Shown here piece after piece: positions 22,050 to 29,732 of a stretch of DNA of 29,732 bases. This DNA is from an uncultured Lachnospiraceae bacterium (GTDB taxonomy: Bacteria > Bacillota > Clostridia > Lachnospirales > Lachnospiraceae): contig CAKRRJ010000026.1 of NCBI GenBank assembly GCA_934394615.1, positions 1 to 29,732 on the forward strand. The letters are read 5' to 3'. The position numbers and the translations under genes are program-made. Under the pieces are notes generated by a model. The model was not told where the DNA came from, made no database searches, and was given only the letters and a program-made list of their open reading frames with translations. Every line of letters starts with the position of its first letter. Positions within the stretch are counted from its first letter, which is position 1.

Positions 22050-23483
22050 ATGGCAAAGGATAAGAAAATGGTAGAAGCCATCACATCCATGGACGTGGAT
22101 TTCGCCCAGTGGTATACGGATGTGGTAAAGAAAGCAGAGCTGTGTGACTACGCAAGCGTAAAGGGCTGCATGGTCATCAAACCGGCTGGTTACGCAATCT
22201 GGGAGAACATCCAGCATGAGCTGGACCGTCGTTTCAAAGAGACTGGCGTACAGAATGTATACATGCCGATCTTCATTCCGGAGAGCCTGCTCGAGAAAGA
22301 GAAAGATCACGTAGAAGGTTTCGCTCCGGAGGTTGCATGGGTAACCCACGGCGGTCTGGAGCCGCTGCAGGAGCGTCTGTGCGTGCGTCCGACTTCCGAG
22401 ACCCTGTTCTGCGATTTCTATGCAAAAGACATTCATTCTTACCGTGACCTGCCGAAGGTATACAACCAGTGGTGTTCCGTAGTAAGATGGGAGAAGACCA
22501 CCCGTCCGTTCCTGCGTTCCAGAGAGTTCTTATGGCAGGAGGGCCACACTGCTCACGCAACCGCAGAGGAAGCTGAGGCAAGAACCATCCAGATGCTGAA
22601 TCTGTATGCAGACTTCTGTGAGCAGGTTCTGGCTATCCCGGTTATCCGCGGCCAGAAGACTGATAAAGAGAAATTCGCAGGCGCAGAGGCTACCTACACG
22701 ATCGAGTCCCTGATGCACGACGGAAAAGCCCTGCAGTCCGGTACCAGCCATAACTTCGGCGATGGTTTCGCGAAGGCATTCGGTATTCAGTACGCAGCAA
22801 AAGATAACACCCTGCAGTATGTTCATCAGACTTCCTGGGGCATGACCACCCGTATGATCGGCGCTATCATCATGGTACACGGCGATAACAACGGTCTGGT
22901 ACTGCCGCCGAGAATCGCTCCGACCCAGGTTGTGATTGTTCCGATCCAGCAGCAGAAAGAGGGCGTTCTGGATAAGGCATTTGAGTTAAGAGACGTTCTT
23001 TCCAACTTCAAGGTAAAAGTAGACGATTCCGACAAGAGCCCGGGCTGGAAGTTCAGCGAGTCTGAGATGCGCGGTATCCCGGTACGTGTCGAGATCGGAC
23101 CGAGAGATATCGAGAATAACGAGGCTGTTCTGGTTCGCCGCGACACCCACGAGAAGATCACTGTTTCCTTAGACGAGATCGAGGCAAAGGTAAGCGAACT
23201 CTTAGACACCATCCAGCACGATATGCTGGAGCGCGCAAGAGCACACCGCGATTCCCACACCTATGTGGCAACCACCTACGATGAGTTCGTGAAGACCATC
23301 AACGAGAAGCCGGGCTTTGTAAAAGCTATGTGGTGCGGCGATCAGGCCTGCGAAGACAAGATCAAAGAAGACACCGCTGCAACCTCCCGCTGCATGCCGT
23401 TCGCTCAGGAGAACCTGTCCGATAAGTGCGTATGCTGCGGCAAGCCGGCGAAGAAGATGGTATACTGGGGCAGAGCATACTAA
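22050..23483 (+). CDS. proS: Prolyl-tRNA synthetase, short archaeal/eukaryotic-like type
   Basis: This enzyme charges tRNA-Pro with proline. Its 477 residues lack the editing insert of the long bacterial type and fit the type found in Clostridia, archaea and eukaryotes. The class II core shows motif 2 ([20 protein letters not shown] at 144-163, then EGHTAHAT) and motif 3 ([15 protein letters not shown] at 277-291). The anticodon-binding domain follows at about 292-400. The C-terminal domain has a CGDQACE pair and [10 protein letters not shown] (a likely zinc site) and ends in the conserved tyrosine as RAY. AAAGGAG precedes the ATG. It is controlled by the proline T-box upstream, interrupted from it by repeat copy 2. 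Confidence 0.95.
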   Translation: MAKDKKMVEAITSMDVDFAQWYTDVVKKAELCDYASVKGCMVIKPAGYAIWENIQHELDRRFKETGVQNVYMPIFIPESLLEKEKDHVEGFAPEVAWVTHGGLEPLQERLCVRPTSETLFCDFYAKDIHSYRDLPKVYNQWCSVVRWEKTTRPFLRSREFLWQEGHTAHATAEEAEARTIQMLNLYADFCEQVLAIPVIRGQKTDKEKFAGAEATYTIESLMHDGKALQSGTSHNFGDGFAKAFGIQYAAKDNTLQYVHQTSWGMTTRMIGAIIMVHGDNNGLVLPPRIAPTQVVIVPIQQQKEGVLDKAFELRDVLSNFKVKVDDSDKSPGWKFSESEMRGIPVRVEIGPRDIENNEAVLVRRDTHEKITVSLDEIEAKVSELLDTIQHDMLERARAHRDSHTYVATTYDEFVKTINEKPGFVKAMWCGDQACEDKIKEDTAATSRCMPFAQENLSDKCVCCGKPAKKMVYWGRAY

Positions 23484-23516
23484 AAATTCGCCATACAAAT
23501 TCATAAAATAAAAAGA

Positions 23517-23560
23517 GGGATCCTGGAAAGCGCCATATACGGCGGCCTTTTCAGGGTCCC
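23517..23560. terminator. Bidirectional terminator between proS and the second LysR gene
   Basis: GGGATCCTGGAAAG (23517-23530) pairs with CTTTTCAGGGTCCC (23547-23560), with a few mismatches, followed by ATTTTGTTT. It lies between convergent genes. Confidence 0.7.
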
Positions 23561-23582
23561 ATTTTGTTTCAGGAAAAATCAT

Positions 23583-24524
23583 TTATGCCCAGAAATCCCG
23601 GACAAGTTCAATAAAGTATTTCGCTGCCTCACTCAAGTAGCCGTTCTTTCGATAGTTTGCCACAATGTCCCAGGACGGATGGGAGGCAAAGGCGAAGCAG
23701 CTGATGCCCTCCGGAAGCCTGCGCACATAATATTCGGGCACAACGCCGCAGCATAAGTTTGCCTGGATCATGGACAGTACCGTGTTGTTGCTGGCGGTCT
23801 CAAACAGGACATTCGGTGTGAAGCCGGATTTGCGGAAAATCTCATCGGTAATGGCGCGAATGGTGGATTCCTTGTACATGAGGACAAACGGTTCGTACTG
23901 GAACAGGGCAAGGTTGGCAATCGGAAAGGAAAGCGGTGCGGACTGTGTGCCTGTCTGGAGCGCAGCCGCAGCCTGACTGGAGGCAAGCTGCTCTGCAGCC
24001 GGGTGAATGCTTGGCACCAGAAGGAAGATTTCTTCTTCTCCAAGTTTTATGTATTCGCTGTCTGTTTTCTGCCGTTCGGAAAGTGTCTGGAATCCCAAGT
24101 CGAGATTGCCCTGCGAGATCATCTGCTGCTGGCGGTGAACACTCAGCTCATGCGGTTCGACCACAACATTCGGGTAGGCTTTGTGGAACGCGGGGTAAAT
24201 ATGCGTAAACATTTCGCTGCCGCGCCCAGGCGTAAAGCCGATGGAGAGACGGCCTTTCTTTGCGTCCGTCATATCGTTGATGAGGTTGTAGGTGCGCTGC
24301 TTGATCCGGAGAATTTCCCGGGCGTTGTCGAGGTAGACCTGCCCGATCTCCGTCGGGCGCATATCTACCTTGCTGCGGTGGAAGAGCGGAGCGCCAAGCT
24401 CCTTTTCCAGCCGTAGAAGCTGCTGGTTTAAGGCGGACTGGGTCACAAAAAGCTTCTCCGCGGCGCGGGTGATGCTGTGTTCATCATCAATCTTTACAAT
24501 ATATTCAATCTGTTTTAAGTCCAT
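23583..24524 (-). CDS. LysR-family transcriptional regulator
   Basis: A protein of 313 residues. The HTH lies at 1-60: MDLKQIEYIVKIDDEHSITR, then AAEKLFVTQSALNQQLLRLE. The effector domain follows from about 90 (GRLSIGFTPGRGSEMF). The open frame runs to 24581, but GGAGG sits 8 bp before the ATG at 24524 and the first 19 residues of the longer frame are not LysR-like. An Ala/Gln-rich stretch near 155-175 (AEQLASSQAAAALQTGTQSA) between the effector subdomains is longer than usual. It lies 57 bp after the CmpB-like gene on the same strand with no terminator between, so the two may be cotranscribed. Target genes are unknown. Confidence 0.9.
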   Translation of the reverse strand: MDLKQIEYIVKIDDEHSITRAAEKLFVTQSALNQQLLRLEKELGAPLFHRSKVDMRPTEIGQVYLDNAREILRIKQRTYNLINDMTDAKKGRLSIGFTPGRGSEMFTHIYPAFHKAYPNVVVEPHELSVHRQQQMISQGNLDLGFQTLSERQKTDSEYIKLGEEEIFLLVPSIHPAAEQLASSQAAAALQTGTQSAPLSFPIANLALFQYEPFVLMYKESTIRAITDEIFRKSGFTPNVLFETASNNTVLSMIQANLCCGVVPEYYVRRLPEGISCFAFASHPSWDIVANYRKNGYLSEAAKYFIELVRDFWA

Positions 24525-24581
24525 AAAAATGCCTCCGGTATCAAAATCCTGCGGGCGCAGGCAAAAAGAGCTGTCCCACAT

Positions 24582-25694
24582 TTATGCGTGCTTCCGGTCC
24601 TCCGGATCGCTGTAGAGTTCTTTCCAGGCAGCGGCAAACCGTTTGGACACAGCGCCCGGGTTTCGCCTCAGGATAGGAGGAAGAACCATGGATTTTTTGC
24701 TGTTTAAAAGTCTGGCAGTGTCGGTCATCTTTTCGTTCAGAGCGCTGATGCGCGCGGCCAGAGCCTGTTTTTGTGCTTCCACGGAATCTGCCAGGGCCTC
24801 TTTGCGTGCAGCCACGGTCTCTCTGTGGGCTTCCAGGGCCTCGGCAAGCTCTTCTTTGCGGGCTTCGACCGCTTCTTTGTGAATCTCTGCAGCGGTTGTG
24901 AGCATTTCTTTGTGAGCGGCAGCAGCTTCTGCCAGACGTTCTTTCTGGATGGCGGCATTTTCTGCCAGTTTTTCTTTTCCGGCTGCAACGGCTTCTTCGA
25001 GGGCTTCTTTGCGCGCAGCTACCAGTTCTTTGTGGGCTTCTACATTTTCTGCCACAGTCATGCGAAGTTCTTCTTTCGCGTTCTCGATATTCTGAGCAGT
25101 TTCAGCCTTCAACAGGGCAAGCTGTACCTGCATCTCTTCCAGGTCGGCGCGCAGCTTCGCGACATTCTCCAGAGACTTTGCAAGATTGAGCGCTTCTTTC
25201 GTGGACTGGATGGTATCCATGACAAAGCATCCGCTTACAATGCCCAGCAGGCACCATTCCAGAGCCGGCGGGAGATTCAGTACAAACCGTTCGATCGGCT
25301 TATGGATGACTTCCGTCATAAAGATGGTTAAGAATCCCCATGCAATGGAAGAGGTCAGGCAGATATAACCGTGCAGGTTAAATCTCTGATTGCTGTAATC
25401 CCAGTAGCGGACCTTGAACAGCCGTTCCATCACATATCCGGTCACATATTCCAGCAGGGTGGCAGCCACCACACCGGAGCAGTAGACCAGAAAGAGATTG
25501 TCCTTGACCGGCAGGGACACCCACAGCATCATGACTGCGCCAGTGCCGTAGAGCGGCAGCATGGGAAGCCGCAGAAAGCCGCGGTTGACAAAATGGCGCT
25601 GCTTTAAGGAAACATAGGTGGATTCAAAGATCCAGCCGCAGAAGCAGTAAATATAGAAGAAAGTAAGCCAGTGGTACCAGGCATAAGTGTACAT
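24582..25694 (-). CDS. CmpB-like (putative ABC-type permease) membrane protein with long repeat coiled coil
   Basis: A protein of 370 residues. The N-terminal 1-165 is the membrane domain of the family annotated as putative ABC transporter permease CmpB (Pfam ABC_trans_CmpB): YIYCFCGWIFESTYVSLKQ at 14-32, NRGFLRLPMLPLYGTGA at 37-53 and LLEYVTGYVMERLFKVRYWD at 80-99, with 5-6 hydrophobic segments. Residues about 165-335 form one long charged helix. From 217 to 318 it is built of repeats starting x-(K/R)-E: mostly 11 residues (ARKEALEEAVA, AGKEKLAENAA, IQKERLAEAAA, AHKEMLTTAAE) and later alternating 11 and 7 (ARKEELAEALE, AHRETVA, ARKEALADSVE, AQKQALA). The C-terminus is basic. No ATPase gene is adjacent. 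GAGGAG precedes the ATG. The function of the family is unproven. Confidence 0.8.
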   Translation of the reverse strand: MYTYAWYHWLTFFYIYCFCGWIFESTYVSLKQRHFVNRGFLRLPMLPLYGTGAVMMLWVSLPVKDNLFLVYCSGVVAATLLEYVTGYVMERLFKVRYWDYSNQRFNLHGYICLTSSIAWGFLTIFMTEVIHKPIERFVLNLPPALEWCLLGIVSGCFVMDTIQSTKEALNLAKSLENVAKLRADLEEMQVQLALLKAETAQNIENAKEELRMTVAENVEAHKELVAARKEALEEAVAAGKEKLAENAAIQKERLAEAAAAHKEMLTTAAEIHKEAVEARKEELAEALEAHRETVAARKEALADSVEAQKQALAARISALNEKMTDTARLLNSKKSMVLPPILRRNPGAVSKRFAAAWKELYSDPEDRKHA

Positions 25695-25743
25695 TTTAGT
25701 TCTCCTCGTGTTGTGCAGAAAAAGTGGTCTGTGATATCAGTCT

Positions 25744-25772
25744 AGTTTAGCATATCCGAAACGAACGTTCAA
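25744..25772 (-). promoter_or_regulatory. Candidate promoter of the CmpB-like gene
   Basis: On the minus strand TTGAAC (25772-25767), 17 bp, TAAACT (25749-25744) with TGC before it, about 50 bp from the start codon. Confidence 0.5.
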
Positions 25773-25819
25773 TACGCATTCCGCGGCCATTTTCATCCGC
25801 TTGTTTGTAAAAGAAACCA

Positions 25820-25884
25820 TGGACAAATGATATTTGCCTGTGCTACAATCAACAAAAATAATAGTTACACAATACCTGTACAGG
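25820..25884 (+). promoter_or_regulatory. thrC promoter with downstream 10 bp palindrome
   Basis: TGGACA (25820-25825), 18 bp, extended -10 TGCTACAAT (25841-25849). Just downstream, CCTGTACAGG (25875-25884) is a perfect palindrome at a position (about +20 to +30) where a repressor could act. The regulator is unknown. Confidence 0.5.
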
Positions 25885-25906
25885 ATAAAGGGAAAGGAAG
25901 AGAGCT

Positions 25907-27394
25907 ATGAACTTAACATATCAGAGCACCAGAGGCGGCGAGAGCGGGCTGACTGCATCCCAGGCAATCTTAAAAGGACTGGCAGACGACGGCGGACTGT
26001 TCATGCCGACTTCGATTCCGAAACTGGACGTAGCCATGGAAGAGCTGGCTGGCATGACCTACCAGGAAACCGCATATCAGGTCATGAAACAGTTTTTGAC
26101 TGATTTTACCGAGGAAGAACTGCGTTACTGCATCGACCATGCGTATGACAGTAAGTTTGACACAGAGGAGATCGCTCCGCTTGTCAAGGCAGACGGTGCT
26201 TACTACCTGGAGCTGTTCCACGGAAGCACGATCGCGTTTAAAGATATGGCGCTGTCCATTCTTCCGTACCTGATGACCACCTCCGCAAAGAAGAATCACG
26301 TAGAGAATGAGATTGTGATTCTGACTGCAACCTCCGGCGATACCGGAAAGGCTGCGATGGCAGGCTTCGCGGATGTACCGGGAACCCGCATCATCGTGTT
26401 CTATCCGAAGGGCGGCGTCAGCAAGGTTCAGGAACTGCAGATGGTGACCCAGAAGGGCGCAAACACCGCAGTTGTCTCCATTCATGGTAACTTTGATGAC
26501 GCACAGACTGGCGTAAAGAAAATCTTCGGTGATAAAGCGTTCGCTGAGAAACTGGCTGCAAAGGGCTTCCAGCTTTCCTCCGCAAACTCCATCAATATCG
26601 GCCGTCTGGTTCCGCAGGTGGTTTACTATGTCTATGCTTACGCGAAGCTGGTGCAGAACGGCGAAATCCAGAATGGTGACCACATCAACGTGACCGTTCC
26701 GACCGGAAACTTTGGCAATATTCTGGCTGCATACCTGGCAAAACAGATGGGCGTGCCGATCAAGACCCTGATCTGTGCATCCAACGACAACAAGGTTCTG
26801 TATGACTTCTTCCAGACTGGTACCTACGACCGCAAGAGAGACTTTATCCTGACCAATTCCCCGTCCATGGATATCCTGATCTCCAGCAACTTAGAGCGCC
26901 TGATTTATTTAAGCACCGGTTGTGACGCGGCAGTCAATAAGCAGCTTATGGAAGATTTAAGCAGCAAGGGCGCTTACACCGTTACGGACTCTATGAAAGC
27001 CTTTATGAAGGACTTCGTGGGCGGCTACGCAACCGAGGCAGAGAATGCTGCGGGCATCAAACACCTGGCAGACGAGACCGGATATATCATTGATACGCAT
27101 ACCGGCGTAGCTTCCTGCGTATATAAAAAGTATGTGGCAGAGACCGGAGACAAAACTCCGACTGTCATTGCGTCCACCGCAAGCCCGTACAAGTTCTCTC
27201 ACAGCGTTATGGCAGCCGTAACCGGCAAAGAGGCAGACACCGATGAGTTTGCTTCCATCGACGCGCTGTGCAAGGCATCCGGCGTAGCCATTCCGCGCGC
27301 AGTTGAGGAGATCCGCAATGCTGAGATCCGTCACACCAGAGAGTGCGACGCAGCCGATATGGAGAAGAACGTGGCAGAGATCCTGGGTCTGTAA
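25907..27394 (+). CDS. thrC: Threonine synthase
   Basis: A PLP enzyme that converts O-phospho-L-homoserine to L-threonine, the last step of threonine synthesis. Its 495 residues fit the long (type with N-terminal extension) bacterial and fungal form. The N-terminal motif YQSTRGG is followed by GLADDGGLFMP; ELFHGSTIAFKDMAL at 102-116 contains the PLP-binding Lys112; TATSGDTGKAAM is the phosphate-binding loop, and NSINIGRLVPQ and PTGNFGNILAAYLAKQMG follow. All key residues are intact. GGAAG-AGAG lies before the ATG. No thrB or hom gene is adjacent. A short stem follows the stop. Confidence 0.95.
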   Translation: MNLTYQSTRGGESGLTASQAILKGLADDGGLFMPTSIPKLDVAMEELAGMTYQETAYQVMKQFLTDFTEEELRYCIDHAYDSKFDTEEIAPLVKADGAYYLELFHGSTIAFKDMALSILPYLMTTSAKKNHVENEIVILTATSGDTGKAAMAGFADVPGTRIIVFYPKGGVSKVQELQMVTQKGANTAVVSIHGNFDDAQTGVKKIFGDKAFAEKLAAKGFQLSSANSINIGRLVPQVVYYVYAYAKLVQNGEIQNGDHINVTVPTGNFGNILAAYLAKQMGVPIKTLICASNDNKVLYDFFQTGTYDRKRDFILTNSPSMDILISSNLERLIYLSTGCDAAVNKQLMEDLSSKGAYTVTDSMKAFMKDFVGGYATEAENAAGIKHLADETGYIIDTHTGVASCVYKKYVAETGDKTPTVIASTASPYKFSHSVMAAVTGKEADTDEFASIDALCKASGVAIPRAVEEIRNAEIRHTRECDAADMEKNVAEILGL

Positions 27395-27399
27395 GGATT

Positions 27400-27425
27400 G
27401 TCAGAATTGTAGAAACAATTGGGAC
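27400..27425 (+). terminator. Weak terminator after thrC
   Basis: GTC..AATTGT-AGAA-ACAATT..GAC (27400-27425) forms a short stem with a tetraloop, followed by CTTATTTTC. It is AT-rich and probably partial. Confidence 0.4.
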
Positions 27426-27443
27426 CTTATTTTCGTTATATGC

Positions 27444-27472
27444 TTCACAAAAAACTGTTTTTGTAATATAAT
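27444..27472 (+). promoter_or_regulatory. Promoter of fructose-bisphosphate aldolase
   Basis: TTCACA (27444-27449), 17 bp, TATAAT (27467-27472). Strong, as expected for a glycolytic gene. The leader of about 70 nt contains a stem with GCAC/GTGC and CTGT/ACAG arms (about 27495-27521). Confidence 0.7.
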
Positions 27473-27548
27473 AAAGACAGTTATTAGCTCGCACTCTGTA
27501 TTTGGGACAGGCTGTGCGGCAAACTATAGAAAAACGGAGGTTTTGAAC

Positions 27549-28412
27549 ATGTTAGTATCTGCAACAGAAATGCTGAAAAAGGCAGTAGAAGGACACTATG
27601 CAGTAGGTCAGTTCAACATTAACAACCTGGAGTGGACCAAGGCAATCCTGGCAACCGCACAGGAGTTAAACTCCCCGGTTATCCTGGGCGTATCTGAGGG
27701 CGCAGGAAAATATATGACCGGTTTTAAGACTGTTTCCGCTATGGTACAGGCTATGATCGAGGAAATGAACATTACCGTTCCGGTAGCACTGCACTTAGAC
27801 CACGGCACCTACGACGGCTGCTATAAGTGCATCAAGGCAGGTTTCTCCTCCATCATGTTCGATGGTTCCCACTATGCAATCGAGGAGAACGTAGAGAAAA
27901 CCAAAGAGTTAGTAAAAGTTGCTCATGCTATGGGCATCTCCATCGAGGCTGAGGTTGGCTCCATCGGCGGCGAAGAAGACGGCGTCATCGGTATGGGCGA
28001 GTGCGCAGACCCGAACGAGTGCAAGATGATCGCAGATCTGGGTGTAGATTTCCTGGCAGCAGGTATCGGCAACATCCACGGCAAATATCCGGCAAACTGG
28101 CAGGGCTTAAGCTTTGAGACCCTGGCAGCAGTGAAAGAACAGGTTGGCGATCTGCCGTTAGTACTGCACGGCGGTACCGGCATCCCGGCTGACATGATCA
28201 AAAAAGCCATCGACCTGGGCGTGGCAAAGATCAACGTAAACACCGAGTGCCAGTTATCTTTCGCAGACGCTACCCGCAAGTACATCGAGGCAGGCAAGGA
28301 TTTAGAGGGCAAGGGCTTCGATCCGCGTAAGCTGCTTGCACCGGGCGCAGAGGCAATCAAGGCTACTGTGAAAGAGAAAATGGAGCTGTTCGGTTCCGTT
28401 GGAAAAGCCTGA
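27549..28412 (+). CDS. fba: Class II fructose-1,6-bisphosphate aldolase
   Basis: A zinc-dependent aldolase that interconverts fructose-1,6-bisphosphate with dihydroxyacetone phosphate and glyceraldehyde-3-phosphate. It has 287 residues. LHLDHGTYDG at 81-90 contributes catalytic Asp84 and zinc ligand His85; EAEVGSIGGEEDG, GIGNIHGKYP with His178 and LHGGTGIP with His207 complete the metal site; the phosphate-binding KINVNTECQ is at 227-235. The open frame extends upstream to 27303 inside thrC, but the start at 27549 has GGAGG 8 bp before it and gives the normal N-terminus. Third-position codon choice is that of a highly expressed gene. It has its own promoter and terminator. Related class II enzymes act on tagatose- or other ketose-bisphosphates, so fructose-bisphosphate is the most likely but not the only possibility. 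Confidence 0.93.
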   Translation: MLVSATEMLKKAVEGHYAVGQFNINNLEWTKAILATAQELNSPVILGVSEGAGKYMTGFKTVSAMVQAMIEEMNITVPVALHLDHGTYDGCYKCIKAGFSSIMFDGSHYAIEENVEKTKELVKVAHAMGISIEAEVGSIGGEEDGVIGMGECADPNECKMIADLGVDFLAAGIGNIHGKYPANWQGLSFETLAAVKEQVGDLPLVLHGGTGIPADMIKKAIDLGVAKINVNTECQLSFADATRKYIEAGKDLEGKGFDPRKLLAPGAEAIKATVKEKMELFGSVGKA

Positions 28413-28456
28413 ATTTTAACGTTTTGAAAAAAATACGGGAAAATGCAAAAAAACAC

Positions 28457-28485
28457 TTGCTTTTTCCAACCTGATGGTTTATTTT
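28457..28485 (+). promoter_or_regulatory. Possible promoter just upstream of the fba terminator
   Basis: TTGCTT (28457-28462), 17 bp, TATTTT (28480-28485). If active it would make a transcript that meets the terminator at 28498 almost at once, which would act as an attenuator for glnN or give a very short RNA. It may be chance in an AT-rich spacer. Confidence 0.3.
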
Positions 28486-28497
28486 AATTAGGGAACG

Positions 28498-28535
28498 ATG
28501 GTGTTCTTCCAAAAAGGAAGAGCACCATTTTTTTT
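28498..28535 (+). terminator. Strong intrinsic terminator after fba
   Basis: ATGGTGTTCTTCC (28498-28510), loop AAAAA, GGAAGAGCACCAT (28516-28528): 13 bp with one G-U pair, then eight T. Confidence 0.92.
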
Positions 28536-28638
28536 AACCAGATACCCAGCTTAAGAAAATTAAGTATACATAAAAATTAGTTAGGGCAGGGTGAGGAGAC
28601 CGGGAACGGTAATTCTAAGTGAGAGGAAGGAAAAGTCT

Positions 28639-29732
28639 ATGAGCGAAGTTATGAATGCAGCTGAGATTTTTGGCAAGAACGTCTTCAACGAAACCGTTAT
28701 GAGAGAGCGCTTACCAAAGAGCGTTTTCAAAAAAATGAAGAAGACCATCGAAGATGGTGCTGAGCTGGATCCGTCCATTGCAGATGTGGTTGCACACGCA
28801 ATGAAGGACTGGGCAATCGAGAGAGGGGCAACCCATTACACCCACTGGTTCCAGCCGTTAACCGGCGTGACCGCAGAGAAGCATGATTCCTTCATTTCCG
28901 CACCGGATGCGGAGGGCAAGGTGATCATGGAGTTTTCTGGCAAGGAGCTCATCAAGGGCGAGCCGGATGCATCCTCCTTCCCGTCAGGCGGCCTGCGTGC
29001 TACCTTCGAGGCAAGAGGCTATACCGCATGGGACTGCACTTCCCCGGCATTCTTAAGAGAAGATGCCTGCGGCGTAACACTCTGCATTCCGACGGCGTTC
29101 TGTTCTTACACTGGTGAGGCACTGGATCAGAAGACCCCGCTTCTTCGTTCCATGCAGGCTATCGACGAGCAGTCCTTAAGAATCTTAAGACTCTTCGGCA
29201 ACACCACCGCAAAGCGTGTCTGCCCGTCCGTTGGACCGGAGCAGGAGTACTTTATCGTAGACCGTCAGAAGTACTTACAGAGAAAAGACTTAATCTACAC
29301 CGGCCGCACTCTGTTTGGCGCTATGCCGCCGAAAGGACAGGAGCTGGATGACCACTATTTCGGTGCGATCCGCGAGCGCATCGGTGCTTACATGAAGGCA
29401 GTCAACGAGGAACTCTGGAAGCTTGGCGTTACCTCCAAGACCCAGCACAACGAGGTTGCTCCGGCACAGCACGAGCTGGCTCCGATCTACGATCAGGCAA
29501 ACCTGGCAGTAGACCACAACCAGATGGTTATGGAAACTTTAAAGAAGGTTGCAGGCCGTCAGGGTCTTACCTGTCTGCTTCATGAGAAGCCGTTCGCAGG
29601 TGTGAATGGTTCTGGTAAGCACAACAACTGGTCCCTTACTTCCGATGACGGTGTAAACCTGTTAAACCCGGGCGATACCCCGCACGAGAACATCCAGTTC
29701 CTTCTGGTTCTGGCCTGCATCTTAAAGGCAGT
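28639..29732 (+). CDS. glnN: Glutamine synthetase type III, 3' end beyond the window
   Basis: This enzyme makes glutamine from glutamate, ammonia and ATP. The frame is open from the ATG at 28639 to the right edge (364 complete codons, no stop). The N-terminus [20 protein letters not shown] and the GSIII-specific block [17 protein letters not shown] identify the large (about 700-residue, dodecameric) GSIII rather than Gln[30 protein letters not shown] (metal-ligand glutamate), [20 protein letters not shown] and [15 protein letters not shown] are further conserved parts; the region seen is about half of the protein. AGGAAGG precedes the ATG. The leader of about 100 nt after the fba terminator includes a TTAAG-rich stem and a possible -10 TATACA near 28565, with no clear -35. 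Confidence 0.95.
   Translation, partial: MSEVMNAAEIFGKNVFNETVMRERLPKSVFKKMKKTIEDGAELDPSIADVVAHAMKDWAIERGATHYTHWFQPLTGVTAEKHDSFISAPDAEGKVIMEFSGKELIKGEPDASSFPSGGLRATFEARGYTAWDCTSPAFLREDACGVTLCIPTAFCSYTGEALDQKTPLLRSMQAIDEQSLRILRLFGNTTAKRVCPSVGPEQEYFIVDRQKYLQRKDLIYTGRTLFGAMPPKGQELDDHYFGAIRERIGAYMKAVNEELWKLGVTSKTQHNEVAPAQHELAPIYDQANLAVDHNQMVMETLKKVAGRQGLTCLLHEKPFAGVNGSGKHNNWSLTSDDGVNLLNPGDTPHENIQFLLVLACILKA

Noticed and set aside
24771..25331. 186-codon plus-strand frame opposite the CmpB-like gene
   Set aside because: Phe/Cys/Gly-rich repeats are simply the antisense of the Glu/Ala/Lys coiled-coil repeats.
27303..27548. N-terminal extension of the aldolase into thrC
   Set aside because: It would overlap thrC by 92 bp in another frame and contain the aldolase promoter and ribosome site; the ATG at 27549 is clearly the start.

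Overview
The window is about 29.7 kb of chromosome from a spore-forming, anaerobic Clostridia, most likely a Lachnospiraceae member. The reasons are a SipL-type spore morphogenesis protein, a short archaeal/eukaryotic-type prolyl-tRNA synthetase under a T-box riboswitch, a GSIII-type glutamine synthetase, strong GGAGG ribosome sites and roughly 50% GC. I cannot name the genus. The genes are mostly core or metabolic. There is no prophage, CRISPR array, tRNA, rRNA or intact insertion sequence.

Layout, left to right. (1) 1-1629 (-): an AAA-ATPase/PD-(D/E)XK protein starting at TTG and cut by the left edge. It is divergent from a D-2-hydroxyacid dehydrogenase and a PrcB-like lipoprotein. (2) 3270-3423: a palindromic, MITE-like element in front of cysE, followed by a sipL-like sporulation gene with a candidate sigma-E promoter. 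(3) 6222-9503: small and housekeeping genes, namely a GIY-YIG protein, a hemolysin III-family membrane protein (-), an RluA-family pseudouridine synthase with a low-complexity insert, an orphan HicB-like protein and a TSCPD-domain protein. (4) 9509-13362: a LysR regulator divergent from a cysteine desulfidase-like enzyme that is translationally coupled to an AbgT-family transporter. (5) 13647-17402: a GAF-GGDEF protein, a DMSO-reductase-family molybdoenzyme and a 102-residue unknown protein, all overlapping or coupled. (6) 21223-17468 (-): a five-gene operon with an ABC importer of aspartate/glutamate type (ATPase, lipoprotein, two permeases) and a cytidylate kinase-like protein. It has a consensus promoter and two internal hairpins. 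(7) 21547-23483: promoter, proline T-box, a dispersed repeat, and proS. (8) 25694-23583 (-): a CmpB-like membrane protein with an 11/7-residue-repeat coiled coil, then a second LysR. (9) 25820-29732: thrC, class II fructose-bisphosphate aldolase, and glnN, which is cut by the right edge.

Two long genes are open to the window edges (1-1629 on the minus strand and 28639-29732 on the plus strand) and are easy to miss. The most unusual signals are: a two-copy structured intergenic repeat that abuts an intrinsic terminator both times and whose last hairpin is kept by compensatory changes; the GGDEF/molybdoenzyme/small-protein unit, which has no electron-transfer partner genes beside it; the hendecad-like coiled coil on a CmpB-type membrane protein; and the nucleotide kinase-like gene that ends the amino-acid importer operon.
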